The notes: a model not told the origin generated them from the letters alone. A stretch of DNA of 64,000 nucleotides from Saccharopolyspora aridisoli (GCF_004348445.1 NZ_SMKV01000010.1:1-64000); one strand, 5' to 3'. Counted from the stretch's first letter, positions 9,548-19,109 are shown. Numbers and translations are program-made.

Positions 9548-10405
9548 GTGAGCGACAACGAGCTGGGCCTGTTCCTGCGGAGCCGCCGCGAAGCGGTCAC
9601 GCCCGTTCAGGCGGGCCTACCTGCGGGAACTCGGCGTCGCACGCCCGGTCTGCGCCGTGCGGAGCTGGCCACCCTGGCCGGTGTGAGCGTCGAGTACGTC
9701 ATCCGGCTCGAACAGGGGCGGGACCGCCGGCCGTCTCCGCCGGTGCTCTCGGCTCTGGCCGACGCCCTCTTGCTCTCGCCGAGCGAACGCATCCACCTGC
9801 ACCGCCTCAGCAAGGGCGCCGACCCCGGGTTCAACTGCATGGGCGGCGAGCAGCCGAAGCGGGAGGTCCGCGCGGCGGTGCGGGCGATCCTCGATCATCT
9901 CGAACCGGCGCCCGCCGTGGTGCTGAGCCGCCTGACAGAAGTCTTGGCCTGCACCGATGGTTACCGTCGGCTGATGGCGCCCCTCGGGGTCCTCGACGAC
10001 CCGGGCTGGCCCAACCTCGCCCGGTTCCTCTTCACCGTTCCCCGTGCCCGCACCTGCTTCCCCGACTGGGAGCACCGGGCCGACGAGATGGTGGCCGTGC
10101 TGAAGCACGGCCCATTCCGTGCTGATCCTGAGGTCGCCGCGCTGGCCGACGAGCTGACGGTCGCCGCGGGTGCGGACTTCGCTCGGCGGGTGGACACCAT
10201 TCCCGGCCTGGCCGCAGCAACGGGCGTCCACCGCGTGCACCAGCCCGAGGTGGGCGAAATACGCCTCAGCTACGAGGTCCTGGATCTGTCCGCCGACGAC
10301 GACCAGCGCCTCGTCGTGCACCTCCCCGCTGACGCCGCAGGCCGAGCCGCACTCGATCGGCTCGAAGGCAGGCGGTCCGGCGGTCTCCGCGCAGTGCGCG
10401 GCTGA
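9548..10405 (+). CDS. Helix-turn-helix transcriptional regulator with MmyB-like domain
   Basis: The 285-residue protein starts with an XRE-type helix-turn-helix (about residues 30-75: TPGLRRAELATLAGVSVEYV, with RLEQGRDRRPS after it), followed by a C-terminal MmyB-like ligand-binding domain (about 105-280) ending in the typical RLVVHLPADA segment. I chose the GTG at 9548 because the homology begins immediately with ELGLFLRSRREAV. It is divergent from the reductase remnant and aldo/keto reductase (144-base gap). Regulators of this family often control adjacent divergent oxidoreductases, so the reductase pair is the likely target. The target gene is now partly decayed. Confidence 0.88.
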   Translation: MSDNELGLFLRSRREAVTPVQAGLPAGTRRRTPGLRRAELATLAGVSVEYVIRLEQGRDRRPSPPVLSALADALLLSPSERIHLHRLSKGADPGFNCMGGEQPKREVRAAVRAILDHLEPAPAVVLSRLTEVLACTDGYRRLMAPLGVLDDPGWPNLARFLFTVPRARTCFPDWEHRADEMVAVLKHGPFRADPEVAALADELTVAAGADFARRVDTIPGLAAATGVHRVHQPEVGEIRLSYEVLDLSADDDQRLVVHLPADAAGRAALDRLEGRRSGGLRAVRG

Positions 10406-10514
10406 CCGGAGCGCTCCTACAACAGCCCGGCGAGGCCGGCTTCGCGCACTGTGGCCGTGCGGTTACGACCTCCCGCCCGAAGCTGGTCGAGCACACCCTC
10501 CAACGCCACGCCGC

Positions 10515-11087
10515 TCATTCGGGTTCGAAGCCCGGTGGAAGTGCGCCCGGTCGCGCCTGGTCGAGGTCTGCGGGCCGGAGCCGGTACAGCTGCATGGGCT
10601 GCCCGAAGTACTTGCCGGTTTCGCCCACCCACTCCATGCCGTTGCGGCGGATCGTCGACACCGCTCGTGCGTTCTCCGGCCGGACGACGGCGTAGAGCTC
10701 ATCGGCGTCGTGGCTGAACGCCCACTGCGCCATCGCGTAGGTCGCCTCGCTGGCGTAGCCCTGCCTCCACGCATTCGGGTGCAGCTGCCACCCCATTTCG
10801 AGATCATCACCGCCGGGTGGCAGCGGCAGCAGCGTCCCACCGCCGATCACGGCGGCATCCTCGCGGCGCTGAACGCACCACCGCCCGGTGGGAGGTTCCG
10901 CGCGCAGGTCCTCGACGATCCACTGCCGCAGCAGCACCTGCATCGCCGCCACGTCCGGGACTCGATCCATGATCGGACTCAGCCAGCGGGCGACATCGGC
11001 GTGCCCGAAGACCTCGAAGGCCGCGGGCACGTCCTCCATCTCCCAGCTCCGCAGGATTAGCCGATCCGTGACCAGGCGTTCAGCCAT
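10515..11087 (-). CDS. GNAT family N-acetyltransferase (RimJ/RimL type)
   Basis: The 190-residue protein has the Acetyltransf_3 layout: LVTDRLILRSWEMEDVPA at the N-terminus, a central strand (EMGWQLHPNAWRQGYASEA) that includes the acetyl-CoA pyrophosphate-binding Q/R-x-x-G-x-G/A motif as RQGYASEA, and ENARAVSTIRRNGM near residue 140. Proteins of this group acetylate N-terminal amines or small molecules. The substrate is not predictable. Convergent with the upstream regulator gene. Confidence 0.88.
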   Translation of the reverse strand: MAERLVTDRLILRSWEMEDVPAAFEVFGHADVARWLSPIMDRVPDVAAMQVLLRQWIVEDLRAEPPTGRWCVQRREDAAVIGGGTLLPLPPGGDDLEMGWQLHPNAWRQGYASEATYAMAQWAFSHDADELYAVVRPENARAVSTIRRNGMEWVGETGKYFGQPMQLYRLRPADLDQARPGALPPGFEPE

Positions 11088-11428
11088 GTGGCCAGCCTAG
11101 TGGCGCACCCGCCAACCGGCAGGCACGGCGCACCCGCCGACGGCGCGCCGCCGAGCTGGTCGCCGAGGCCGCGAACGCCCTGGTCGAGGGCACCCGGTGC
11201 ACGTTGAGATCAATCGAGGTTCGTGAGCGGTTCAATCCACGGGCCCGGCTTCACACCGGTCGTTGACCGACTCCACCATGGGACCCGACCAACGCTGCGC
11301 GCTCGCCCGCCAACCTGACCGCTTGGACACCCGTCTCCCTGGAAGCTCCGTGAAGAATTGAACCCCGTTGGAAGGCTGGCCTGGAGCACTCCGGGGTTTC
11401 GTCCACATGAGACGAGCGTGCGCCGTGA
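11088..11428. other. Intergenic, degraded sequence
   Basis: No intact gene. A short frame reading AAELVAEAANALVEGTR is present near 11150-11210, but it has no start and no recognised family. Together with the DUF418 fragment just downstream, this stretch looks like eroded former coding DNA. Confidence 0.4.
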
Positions 11429-11779
11429 ACGGAGCGGCTCAGCGGAACCCCGTTCGAGATCATCGGCGCTGGTGGAGTGGTCATCGCCGTGATCGGGCTG
11501 TGCCTGTTCGGTCAGCGCCTGCGCTGGTTGCTGCTGCCGATCTCCTCGGGTCGGGGCGCTCGCACTGACCTCCGACGCCGGTCACCTGCTCGCCCCGAGG
11601 CCTTCGGACCTGAACAGCTGGGACGGATGAGCGCTGAGAACCCCTACCTCCTCTGGATCGTGCTGGTCGCCGCGACGATGCTGATCACGACCGCCTGGCG
11701 CTCGCTGCTGCACCGCGGCCCCCTCGAATGGGCGCTCCACCACGCCTCCACCGCCCCTGCCCACCAGCTCATGCGCTGA
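11429..11779 (+). pseudogene. DUF418 membrane protein, C-terminal remnant
   Basis: After an in-frame TGA at 11426-11428 the sequence reads SGTPFEIIGAGGVVIAVIGL and a following LRWLLLPISS. These are typical of the last third of DUF418 integral-membrane proteins. Around 11550 the conserved VGALALTS segment continues one frame over. The first frame resumes at about 11640 with NPYLLWIVLVAATMLITTAW and the family's closing RGPLEWALHH, ending at 11779. Only about 115 of the usual 350-400 residues remain, and the piece is frame-shifted, so it is a dead fragment. The N-terminal two thirds are absent. Confidence 0.7.
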
Positions 11780-12166
11780 ACTCCTCCCACGAACACCGGC
11801 CGGGGCGCGGGACCCCCCTCCCACGCCCCGGCCTACCGCGTGATCAACGCCTCGAGGCGGCAGGCGTCCTTGACTTCCACGCCAGGCCTCCACCCCCGGC
11901 CCCATTGGCTTCAATCGACACTGAAGCAATAGCTGCGGCGGAGGAAATCGACCGAACCGGTGTGGCAGGGCACTCGTGCGGACACCTGCATCGGCCCCGC
12001 AGTCCACCTGCCACTCGCACTCGCCATCGCAGCATCCCTGGCCTCGACGACCGAGCGCCGGTGCGCACGTTCGATGCGGTAGGAGGGGCGCCTCCCAGAC
12101 CCTGGATCCCGCGCATCCGACGTGGCACACTCCGCTCCCCGTCGGAGCCGATCGAGGGGATGCGCA
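11780..12166. other. Intergenic upstream of methyltransferase
   Basis: The 387 bases contain no gene I can support. The region just before 12167 supplies the GAGGGG ribosome-binding site of the methyltransferase. Its promoter presumably lies here, but no clear hexamer pair was found. Confidence 0.45.
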
Positions 12167-12964
12167 GTGGAGGAAGGTGCGAGCTGGGTCCCTTCGCAGA
12201 TCGACTGGAACCAGCCGAGCGTGGCGCGGATCTACGACTACGCCCTCGGTGGCGCGCACAACTTCGAAGCCGACCGGCGGGCTCAGGACGCGGCGCTCGA
12301 AGTCTTCCCGCACCTCAACGACGCGGCCAAGGCCAACCGCGCCTTCCTGCACCGCGCGCTCCGGTTCTGCCTCGACCAGGGCATCCGGCAGTTCCTGGAC
12401 CTCGGCTCCGGAATCCCCACGGTCGGCAACGTGCACGAGGTCGTCCAGGAGATCGACCCCGCATCCCGCGTCGTCTACGTCGACCACGACCCCGTCGCCG
12501 TGACGCACGCCCGCAGCATGCTCACCGCCAGCCCGCGCGTCGTCATCCTCGGCGAGGACATCCGCGCGCCGCACACGATCCTCGAACACCCGGACACGCT
12601 GCGGCTCATCGACTTCCAGCAGCCCACGGCCCTGCTGTTGGTCGGCATGCTCCACTACGTCAACGACGCGGGCTCACCCCGACGCCTGCTTCGGGACTAC
12701 CAGGCCCGCATGGCTCCCGGCTCGTACCTGGTCGCCTCGCACCTCACCAGCGACCTTCCCGAGATGCGAGCTGCGGCACCGTTCTTCGACGACAGCCGAA
12801 ACCCGATGACGCTCCGCAGCAGAACCGAGATCGAGAACCTGCTCGCCGACTTCGACCTCATCGACCCAGGCGTCGTCCACACCGTCGAGTGGCGCCCCGA
12901 GACTCCCCCAGGCGACCACCCGGAACGCGCCGCCTGCTACGCCGCAGTGGCCCGCCAACGCTGA
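12167..12964 (+). CDS. SAM-dependent methyltransferase (DUF574 / Methyltransf_19 type)
   Basis: The 265-residue protein carries the N-terminal signature of the large actinomycete DUF574 methyltransferase family (SVARIYDYALGGAHNFEADR, about residues 14-33). The glycine-rich SAM loop is FLDLGSGIPTVGNVHEV (about 78-94), and the acidic residue binding the ribose is in VVYVDHDPVAV. The GTG at 12167 follows a GAGGGG site by about 8 bases and gives the usual family length. An upstream ATG at 12122 would add residues not seen in the family. The substrate is unknown. Streptomycetes and relatives carry many copies of this family. Confidence 0.88.
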   Translation: MEEGASWVPSQIDWNQPSVARIYDYALGGAHNFEADRRAQDAALEVFPHLNDAAKANRAFLHRALRFCLDQGIRQFLDLGSGIPTVGNVHEVVQEIDPASRVVYVDHDPVAVTHARSMLTASPRVVILGEDIRAPHTILEHPDTLRLIDFQQPTALLLVGMLHYVNDAGSPRRLLRDYQARMAPGSYLVASHLTSDLPEMRAAAPFFDDSRNPMTLRSRTEIENLLADFDLIDPGVVHTVEWRPETPPGDHPERAACYAAVARQR

Positions 12965-13371
12965 CCAACGCACTCAGCCTCGGATTTCACGGACCGTGCG
13001 CTTGGCGGCTGCACGCCGGCCGTCATCCACCCACGAGCCCCTAGCCGGGCGACGACTCGACGACCTCTCCAACCTCGGCGCGGTCGATCGCCCTGGGCCA
13101 GCCCGAGCAGTCTCGGAGCGGAGCACAGCGATCGCCATGACGACGACGGCCGCGCCGACTGGTCACTCGTCCCATCAGAGGTGGCGGTGTGAGTCGTTGG
13201 CGATTGGCAGAGGAAGGGGGTGGGACGGGTACTGGCGGTGCGAGATCGGCGTCGCTCCAGGCCGGATCACGTCGGCATCGGACGTTGAGCGCTCAAACCT
13301 CAGGCAGGGCAGGATCTTCCTGGTATGCACCACTTTGAGAGGTACGTGCGCCCCGGTGTCGCGCCGTTCCG
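12965..13371. other. Intergenic, no gene seen
   Basis: This 407-base stretch lies between a plus-strand and a minus-strand gene that converge on it. It contains only arginine- and serine-rich open frames typical of GC-rich noise. No strong hairpin was found. Confidence 0.45.
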
Positions 13372-14301
13372 TCACGTTGCTGGGTTCAGCGCGCGGTGGA
13401 GCGCGTCGCGGGTTTCGGCGGCTTGGCGTTGGGACACCGCTGCACCTGTGAGCACCGCTGATCTGTGGAACGTGCCGGGGAACAGGTGCAGTTCGACCGA
13501 CACGCCGGCGCGCAGCAGGCCGGAGGCGTAAGCCATGCCCTCGTCGCGCAGCGGATCGTTCTCGTACACCGAGACGTAGGCGGCGGGCAGCCCGGAAAGG
13601 TCGTCCGCGCGGGCCGGGGCCGCGTATGCCGGCACGTCCCCGTTCCACCCGCGCAGGTAGTGCCGCCAGCTCAGCACCGCGTCGGCGTGGTTCCACAACG
13701 GTGTTTCGTCGAACGTGCGTGCCGAGAACGTCTCGACGCGATCGTCGACCTCCGGGGCGTCGAGCACCTGGAAGCGCACCGGCGGTCCGCCCCGGTCCCG
13801 GACCAGCAGCGTCAGGGCGGCGGCGAGCCCGCCACCCGCGCTCATGCCGTACACCGCGATGCGCGCAGCATCCACGCCGAGCGACTCGGATTCCGACGCG
13901 GTCCAGCCGAGCGCGGCCTCGCAGTCCCGCAACGCCGCCGGGTAGGGATGCTCGGGGGCCAAGCGGTAGTCGACGGCGACGACGACCGCAGGCACGTGCG
14001 CGCACAGGCCCACCGCCTGCGCGGTGAGGGAATCCACGCCTCCCATCACGAACCCGCCGCCGTGCAGCAGGAGCACGGCAGGCAGCGGAACGGGCGCAGC
14101 GGTCGGGCGCAAGACCCGGACCGGCACCGGCACGCCGTCAACACCCGGGACCTCGTGATCTGTCGCGGTGACCTCGCCTGGCACCACCTGCCCGGAGTTC
14201 GAGGTGAGCTCGGCCATCCGCGCCCGAGCGCCGTCGAGGTCGTGGATGTGCAGGTCAGGCAACGCAGGAACGGCTGCTGCCAAATCGGGATCCAGATGCA
14301 C
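13372..14301 (-). CDS. Alpha/beta hydrolase (hormone-sensitive-lipase family)
   Basis: The 309-residue protein has the HSL/esterase layout: the oxyanion motif HGGGF followed by VMGG near residue 85, VDYRLAPEHPYPAAL near 118-132, and the nucleophile elbow GMSAGGG (Ser near 162). A likely acid is the Asp in VYENDPLRDEG (about 255), and the His of FPGTFHRS (about 285) completes the triad. It would hydrolyse short-chain esters or lactones. The GTG at 14301 has an AGGGGG site 7 bases before it and yields the usual length. The open frame upstream lacks family similarity. Confidence 0.9.
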   Translation of the reverse strand: MHLDPDLAAAVPALPDLHIHDLDGARARMAELTSNSGQVVPGEVTATDHEVPGVDGVPVPVRVLRPTAAPVPLPAVLLLHGGGFVMGGVDSLTAQAVGLCAHVPAVVVAVDYRLAPEHPYPAALRDCEAALGWTASESESLGVDAARIAVYGMSAGGGLAAALTLLVRDRGGPPVRFQVLDAPEVDDRVETFSARTFDETPLWNHADAVLSWRHYLRGWNGDVPAYAAPARADDLSGLPAAYVSVYENDPLRDEGMAYASGLLRAGVSVELHLFPGTFHRSAVLTGAAVSQRQAAETRDALHRALNPAT

Positions 14302-14930
14302 GGTTCGCCCCCTGAGGTGCGGGAATGACGCCACGGTCCCACCGAACGAACCCGACCCGCCACCGCTGCGGCGAGCCGTCGACGAGCCCGCTTCGGTCCA
14401 GCACCCGCCGGAGGGCACCGTGAACCTTCCGACCTCGACGAGGGCTCCGCCGAGCGAGCCAGCTGTTGACCACCTCGACGATGCACGGGTTCTCCTCGAA
14501 CACCACCTCGCCACCCAACGTGGTGACGCGCGACTTCCGCCGACTGCGGAGCCACCTGCCCGAGTCGCGTGCCGGTACACGGCGCAGCGCGGCAAGGCCG
14601 GCTCGACGGCGACACGCGATCAAGCCGCGACCGAACGGGCTGGTGGATCAGGCCTCGAGGATGTGAGCCAGCACCACGAGGCACAAGGAGGTGTCCGCCC
14701 GCCGCTACCGGCCAGCCGGACCAGGTGGCACCAGGACTCCCGAGAGCTCGGCGCCGAACCCACCACACCGTGTGCGATCGACCGGGCGACCAGAACCGCA
14801 GGTCGATCTCACCATCGTGCTGAGGGATCTTGAGCTCCCGGTCGGGAAACGATTCTTGACGCAGGGGACTGCTCGACTCACACTTCAGATCATCTTCGGA
14901 AGTATATTTCCACAAAGCGAAAGAGGGATC
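14302..14930. other. Long intergenic region with the dctA promoter
   Basis: The 629 bases between the divergent hydrolase and symporter genes contain no recognised gene. Several arginine-rich frames are open on both strands but lack starts with ribosome-binding sites. The last 60 bases are locally AT-rich (AAGTATATTTCCACAAAG at about 14900) compared with the surroundings, and probably hold the promoter of the symporter. Confidence 0.45.
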
Positions 14931-16304
14931 GTGCCTGCTGTCTCAGCTCCAGGGACGCGAAGTCCGGTTCGAAGCGTTCTGTCATCCCTGTTCGTCCAGG
15001 TCCTCATCGCCGCCGTCCTCGGCATCCTCGTCGGCCACCTCTGGCCCGGCTTCGGCGAATCGCTGAAGCCGGTCGGCGACGGGTTCATCCGGTTGATCAA
15101 GATGGTCATCGCGCCGCTGATCTTCTGCGTGGTCGTCGTGGGCATCGCCAAGGCCGGTGACATGCGCTCGGTGGGGCGCATCGGGCTCAAGGCCCTGATC
15201 TACTTCGAAGTCGTCACCACGGCCGCGCTCGCGCTCGGCCTCATCGCGGGCAACGTCGTCCAGCCCGGCGCAGGCCTCAACGTCGACCCCAGCACCCTCG
15301 ACACCTCCGGCGTGGAAGCCAAGACCGAGGGCGAGCAGATGCCCGGTGCCGCCGACTTCGTGCTGCACATGATCCCCGAGAGCGCTGTCGGGGCCTTCGC
15401 CGACAACGAGCTGCTGCAGGTCCTGCTGCTGGCCGTGCTGTTCGCCGCGGGGCTGCTGCACGTGGGCATCGACCGGGCCCCGCAGGTGTTCCACTTCATC
15501 GAGCAAGCCGGCGAGATCATCTTCAAGATCATCGGGTACGTCATGCGGCTGGCACCGATCGCCGTCTTCGGCTCGATGGCCTACCTCATCGGTCAGTACG
15601 GCCTGTCATCGCTGTCGACCTACGCCAAGCTCATCGGCGCCTGCTACGGCGCGGCCGCGCTGTTCATCGTCGTGCTCGGCGTGCTCATGCGCGTGTTCAC
15701 CGGACTGAGCCTGATCCGGTTCGTGCGGTTCGCGCGGGAGGAGTTCGCACTGGCCATCGGCACGGCGTCCAGCGAGTGCGTGATGCCGCGCATGATGGAG
15801 AAGCTGGAACGCGCCGGATGCCGGAAGGAGGCCGTCGGCCTGGTCGTGCCGACCGGCTACTCGTTCAACCTCGACGGTGCGTCGATCTACCTGTCGCTGG
15901 CGACGCTGTTCATGGCCCAAGCCGTGGGGGTCGAGCTCACCGTCGGACAGCAGATCACCGTCATCCTCGTGCTCATCCTCACCTCCAAGGGCATGGCAGG
16001 TGTGCCGGGCTCGGCGTTCATCGCGCTGTCGGCGACCGCCTCGGCGGTGGGCGTGATCCCGGTGGCGGCCGTCGCGCTGATCCTCGGCGCCGACCGGATC
16101 ATGGACACGATGCGCGTGGTCACCAACCTGCTCGGGAACTGCGTGGCGACCTTCATCGTGTCCAAGTGGGACGGTGCCCTTGACCCGGCTCAGGCACGCG
16201 AAACCCTCGCCGCTCCCGAAGCATCGGCCAAGGCGCTGGTGTCCGAGCGCTCCGAAGCCAGACCGGTTGCGACGCAGGACGACGAGCCGGAACTGACCAG
16301 GTGA
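14931..16304 (+). CDS. dctA: Dicarboxylate/cation symporter (DAACS family)
   Basis: The 457-residue inner-membrane protein is a full-length DctA/GltP-type transporter for C4-dicarboxylates such as succinate, fumarate and malate. Visible signatures are the N-terminal VQVLIAAVLGILVGHLWP helix, IKMVIAPLIFCVVVVGIA, the serine-rich hairpin motif GTASSECVMPRM, and the substrate-binding segments PTGYSFNLDGASIYL and SKGMAGVPGSAF. The GTG at 14931 follows a GAGGG site. The closest family members are DctA, but glutamate or aspartate transport cannot be excluded. It is monocistronic and ends in a strong terminator. Confidence 0.93.
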   Translation: MPAVSAPGTRSPVRSVLSSLFVQVLIAAVLGILVGHLWPGFGESLKPVGDGFIRLIKMVIAPLIFCVVVVGIAKAGDMRSVGRIGLKALIYFEVVTTAALALGLIAGNVVQPGAGLNVDPSTLDTSGVEAKTEGEQMPGAADFVLHMIPESAVGAFADNELLQVLLLAVLFAAGLLHVGIDRAPQVFHFIEQAGEIIFKIIGYVMRLAPIAVFGSMAYLIGQYGLSSLSTYAKLIGACYGAAALFIVVLGVLMRVFTGLSLIRFVRFAREEFALAIGTASSECVMPRMMEKLERAGCRKEAVGLVVPTGYSFNLDGASIYLSLATLFMAQAVGVELTVGQQITVILVLILTSKGMAGVPGSAFIALSATASAVGVIPVAAVALILGADRIMDTMRVVTNLLGNCVATFIVSKWDGALDPAQARETLAAPEASAKALVSERSEARPVATQDDEPELTR

Positions 16305-16344
16305 ACCGAGCCCTCGGGCTGCGGCTCCGGGGGTGGACGAACGA

Positions 16345-16376
16345 AGCGGGGCGACTCGATCTCGAGTCGCCCCGCT
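16345..16376. terminator. Bidirectional terminator
   Basis: A perfect 15-bp inverted repeat (AGCGGGGCGACTCGA, loop TC, complement) sits between the convergent symporter and hydrolase genes and can serve both. Confidence 0.85.
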
Positions 16377-16391
16377 GTCGTCTTCCTGCGG

Positions 16392-18230
16392 TCAGTTGCC
16401 GCCCACCGGCTCGACGTAGCCGCCGGTGAACACCGAATCCGGCGGCGGATCCGCGAGCGGACCCGGCAGGGTGAAGTCAACGGCGCCGCCCACGGCGTCG
16501 GCCGGGGCGGTGGCCCTCTGCTGTTCGAGGTAGCCGGCGAGCTGCACGCCCGGGGCGCCCTCGACCGTCATCGTCCGACGGTGCTGGAGGAACGGCAGGT
16601 CCACCGAACCGCCGCGGACCGTGACGGTCTGGCCGCTGGGTGCGGCCATCGGCCACCAGTCCTGGTTGTTGTCGGTGACGCGCACGCCGATGCGGTGACC
16701 GGCCGGCAACTTCCAGTCGGCGCTCCAGAGCCGCAGTGGGACGGTCGTCTCACCGGGCTCTCGCACCAGGTGGCCCTGGCGCGTGATCAGCGGACCCGTG
16801 CCGTCGGGTCCGAGATCGTAGACGTCGACCACCAGGTTGGCGTTGGGCATCGACGTCGTCACGTCGACCGATGCCGCCGGCGAGCCCGAGAGGTGAACGT
16901 CGTGCGGGAGCGGGTTCGACACGGTCCACACCCCCGAGGTCACGGCCGGGTCGGAGGGCTGACCGGACGAGGAGTTGGCCGCGGTCGAAACGGACTGGGC
17001 GTGGTCGACGTAGGTGCCGCTGTTCAACGGCGTCCGGAACTCGCTCATGTCCGCCGCAGGCCACTGGGCTTCCGAACGCCACACCCCGTCGTTGGTCTGC
17101 ACCGCGTGCGGCGGGTCCGCGACGGTCGGCGCCTGGTCCTTGAGGAAGCGGTCGTAGAAGCGCATGACCTCGTCGAACCAGCCCTGGCGGCCCATCTTGA
17201 GGCGACCGGTCTCGTCGACGTCGTTGCCGCGCACGTGATCCCACGGGCCCAGCCAGCTCCGCTCGTAGCCCGGGTGGTTGTCCAGGTACTCCTGCATCCC
17301 GTCGGCGACCGTGTTGTTCTCGGTCAGGCCTTGGGTGAGGAACAGCGGCACGTTCGACCCCACGGCACCGGGGATGAGGTTGCGCTCCTGCCAGAACGCC
17401 GAGTCGTGCCGGTCATCGCCTGCCTGCTGCGCGAAGTTCTGCGCCAGGCAGACCGGATCGTTGAGGCTCTGGAGGTTGTACTGGGGAGCGTCGGTGATCG
17501 GTCCCGGTGTGGCGGCGATGCCGTCGTAGAGGGCGGGCGTCGCCACCGAGTTCAGCCGGCGCATCCCGTCGCCGTAGAGGTACCGGTAGTCGTCGTACAC
17601 CGGTTCCTGGCTGACCACCGCGGCCAGCCCCGGAGGCCGTTCGTTGACCCCGATCAACCCGGTCAGCCCGTCGTAGGACTTGCCGTACATGCCGACCCGG
17701 CCCGTCGACCACGGCTGGCTCGCCGCCCACCGGACGGCGTTGACCACGTCGGCCTTCTCACCCGGTCCCGACCAGTCCAGGCACCCGGTGGAGCCGCCGA
17801 AGCCGCGCAGATCCACCATGACGAACGTGTAACCCTTCTCCAGCAGCCCGGAACCCTCGACGAAGTCCTGGAACCGCTCCGAAGGGCCGTCGTTGGGCCC
17901 GATCGGGTCGTACGACGTGCCTTCCACCGCACCGGCGGGTCCGACCTGACCGGAGTGGTTGAAGTACGGCCCGATCGAGAGGATCACCGGCGTCTTGTCG
18001 GTGGCCTCGTAGCCCTTGGGCCGCAGGACGTCCGCGTGCAGCGTCGCCTCCCCCGCGCTCGACGGGGAGGAGATCCAGGCCTCGCTCCACTCCGCGTCCG
18101 GGTAGGGAACACCCGACGCCTGCGCCGGCGGCACCGCCGGCACCACCACCGCAGCGATCGCAGCTGCGACCACCGCAGCGCCTCGACGGTGCCTTGTCCT
18201 CTCGAGCCTCTTCAACGTGCGCACTGGCAT
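16392..18230 (-). CDS. Secreted Xaa-Pro dipeptidyl-peptidase / CocE-NonD family hydrolase
   Basis: The 612-residue protein has a signal peptide (basic LKRLERTRHRRG, hydrophobic AAAIAAVVVPAVPPAQASG). An alpha/beta hydrolase domain of the X-Pro dipeptidyl-peptidase S15 family follows, with VDLRGFGGSTGCLDWSG near residue 130. The nucleophile elbow GMYGKSYDGLTG lies near 170, and a catalytic His is probably in GPWDHVRG near 335. The C-terminal jelly-roll (about 400-600) contains LRLWSADWKLPAGHRIGVRV. Such enzymes cleave X-Pro dipeptides or esters outside the cell. The ATG at 18230 places the signal peptide at the N-terminus. An upstream in-frame ATG at 18302 would add 24 basic residues. Confidence 0.88.
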   Translation of the reverse strand: MPVRTLKRLERTRHRRGAAVVAAAIAAVVVPAVPPAQASGVPYPDAEWSEAWISSPSSAGEATLHADVLRPKGYEATDKTPVILSIGPYFNHSGQVGPAGAVEGTSYDPIGPNDGPSERFQDFVEGSGLLEKGYTFVMVDLRGFGGSTGCLDWSGPGEKADVVNAVRWAASQPWSTGRVGMYGKSYDGLTGLIGVNERPPGLAAVVSQEPVYDDYRYLYGDGMRRLNSVATPALYDGIAATPGPITDAPQYNLQSLNDPVCLAQNFAQQAGDDRHDSAFWQERNLIPGAVGSNVPLFLTQGLTENNTVADGMQEYLDNHPGYERSWLGPWDHVRGNDVDETGRLKMGRQGWFDEVMRFYDRFLKDQAPTVADPPHAVQTNDGVWRSEAQWPAADMSEFRTPLNSGTYVDHAQSVSTAANSSSGQPSDPAVTSGVWTVSNPLPHDVHLSGSPAASVDVTTSMPNANLVVDVYDLGPDGTGPLITRQGHLVREPGETTVPLRLWSADWKLPAGHRIGVRVTDNNQDWWPMAAPSGQTVTVRGGSVDLPFLQHRRTMTVEGAPGVQLAGYLEQQRATAPADAVGGAVDFTLPGPLADPPPDSVFTGGYVEPVGGN

Positions 18231-18433
18231 CCTGAGACCACCCCACCCTTCCCGCACCGGGACCGACCTCGACCGACGAGTGCGCACCGCGAACGCGGCC
18301 ATGCACCCGTCGAGAGGCTAGGGGCTCGGACAGGTGGGGTGAGGAAACTTGCCCACACCGTTACGGCAGGCGGATGCCCGCAGTCCGGATCATGGCGAAG
18401 CGGCCCACGGAGACGGCCGCCCCGCTGCGCTGA

Positions 18434-18471
18434 TCGTCCTCGACTGCCTCGGACGAGGCAGTCGAGGACGA
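18434..18471. terminator. Terminator after yggT-like gene
   Basis: A perfect 18-bp inverted repeat with a 2-base loop (18434-18451 with 18454-18471) lies 31 bases beyond the stop of the minus-strand YggT gene. Confidence 0.85.
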
Positions 18472-18502
18472 CACGACCGGGCCATCTGCCAGGACGCCGC
18501 GG

Positions 18503-18778
18503 CTACAGGCTGAAGGCGGCGGAGCGCAGGACCAGCACGACGACGAACACGGCCGTGAAGGCGAGGTCGAGCGAGATCTCGCCGACCCGCACCGGCCGCA
18601 GCACCCGGCGCACCGGCGCGATCACCGGCTCGGTGGCGGTATGAGTCAGCGCCCGAGCCCGTCGTACCCAGTGCGGGCCTTCGGCCGCTGTTCGCGCCCA
18701 ATCCAGCACGAGCCGCGCGACCAGCACCAACAGGTACGCCGTCAAGGCGTACCCCAACACAGTCCCGATCGCGCTCAT
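18503..18778 (-). CDS. YggT family membrane protein
   Basis: The 91-residue protein has two hydrophobic helices separated by a basic linker: an N-terminal helix (IGTVLGYALTAYLLVLVARL), the conserved middle ALTHTATEPVIAPVRRVLRP, and a second helix ending in VVVLVLRSAAF. This is the YggT layout. Family members are often near cell-division or cofactor genes, but none is here. The ATG at 18778 is preceded by GGGAG and fits the family length. The same frame stays open upstream to about 18960 with another hydrophobic stretch, so a longer form is possible. Confidence 0.85.
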   Translation of the reverse strand: MSAIGTVLGYALTAYLLVLVARLVLDWARTAAEGPHWVRRARALTHTATEPVIAPVRRVLRPVRVGEISLDLAFTAVFVVVLVLRSAAFSL

Positions 18779-19037
18779 GACGAACTCCCACGTGTGTGCC
18801 CGACTGGCTTCATACCGGTACCAACGAGCCACCCGAGCCAGAAGTGCCCCCGGGCCGAACGCCGTCACCGGAGGGCCGGAACCGAACACCAGCGGCACCA
18901 GCGCGTACATGACAAGCATGAGCAGACCCAGGGAGAGCGCGTTGAGCCAGACGCCGGCCCGGCCCCAGGCTGATCATCCCGAGGCCCCGGCCTCGCCCGC
19001 TCCGACAGGCCCTGGCTGCCTCGGAAGGCCCCCAATT

Positions 19038-19067
19038 CGACCGCCTGGCCTCGACACCAGGCGGTCG
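19038..19067. terminator. Terminator of the carboxylase operon
   Basis: An 11-bp perfect inverted repeat (CGACCGCCTGG with CCAGGCGGTCG, 8-base loop) lies about 45 bases past the stop of the minus-strand carboxylase gene. Confidence 0.7.
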
Positions 19068-19109
19068 GTTCCGCAGTGAGGGCTTCGCGTGCTCCAGCAC
19101 CTCGTGGAA

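Noticed and set aside
14255-14623. Minus-strand frame upstream of the alpha/beta hydrolase
   Set aside because: Rich in Arg and Ser with no start supported by a ribosome-binding site and no recognised family.
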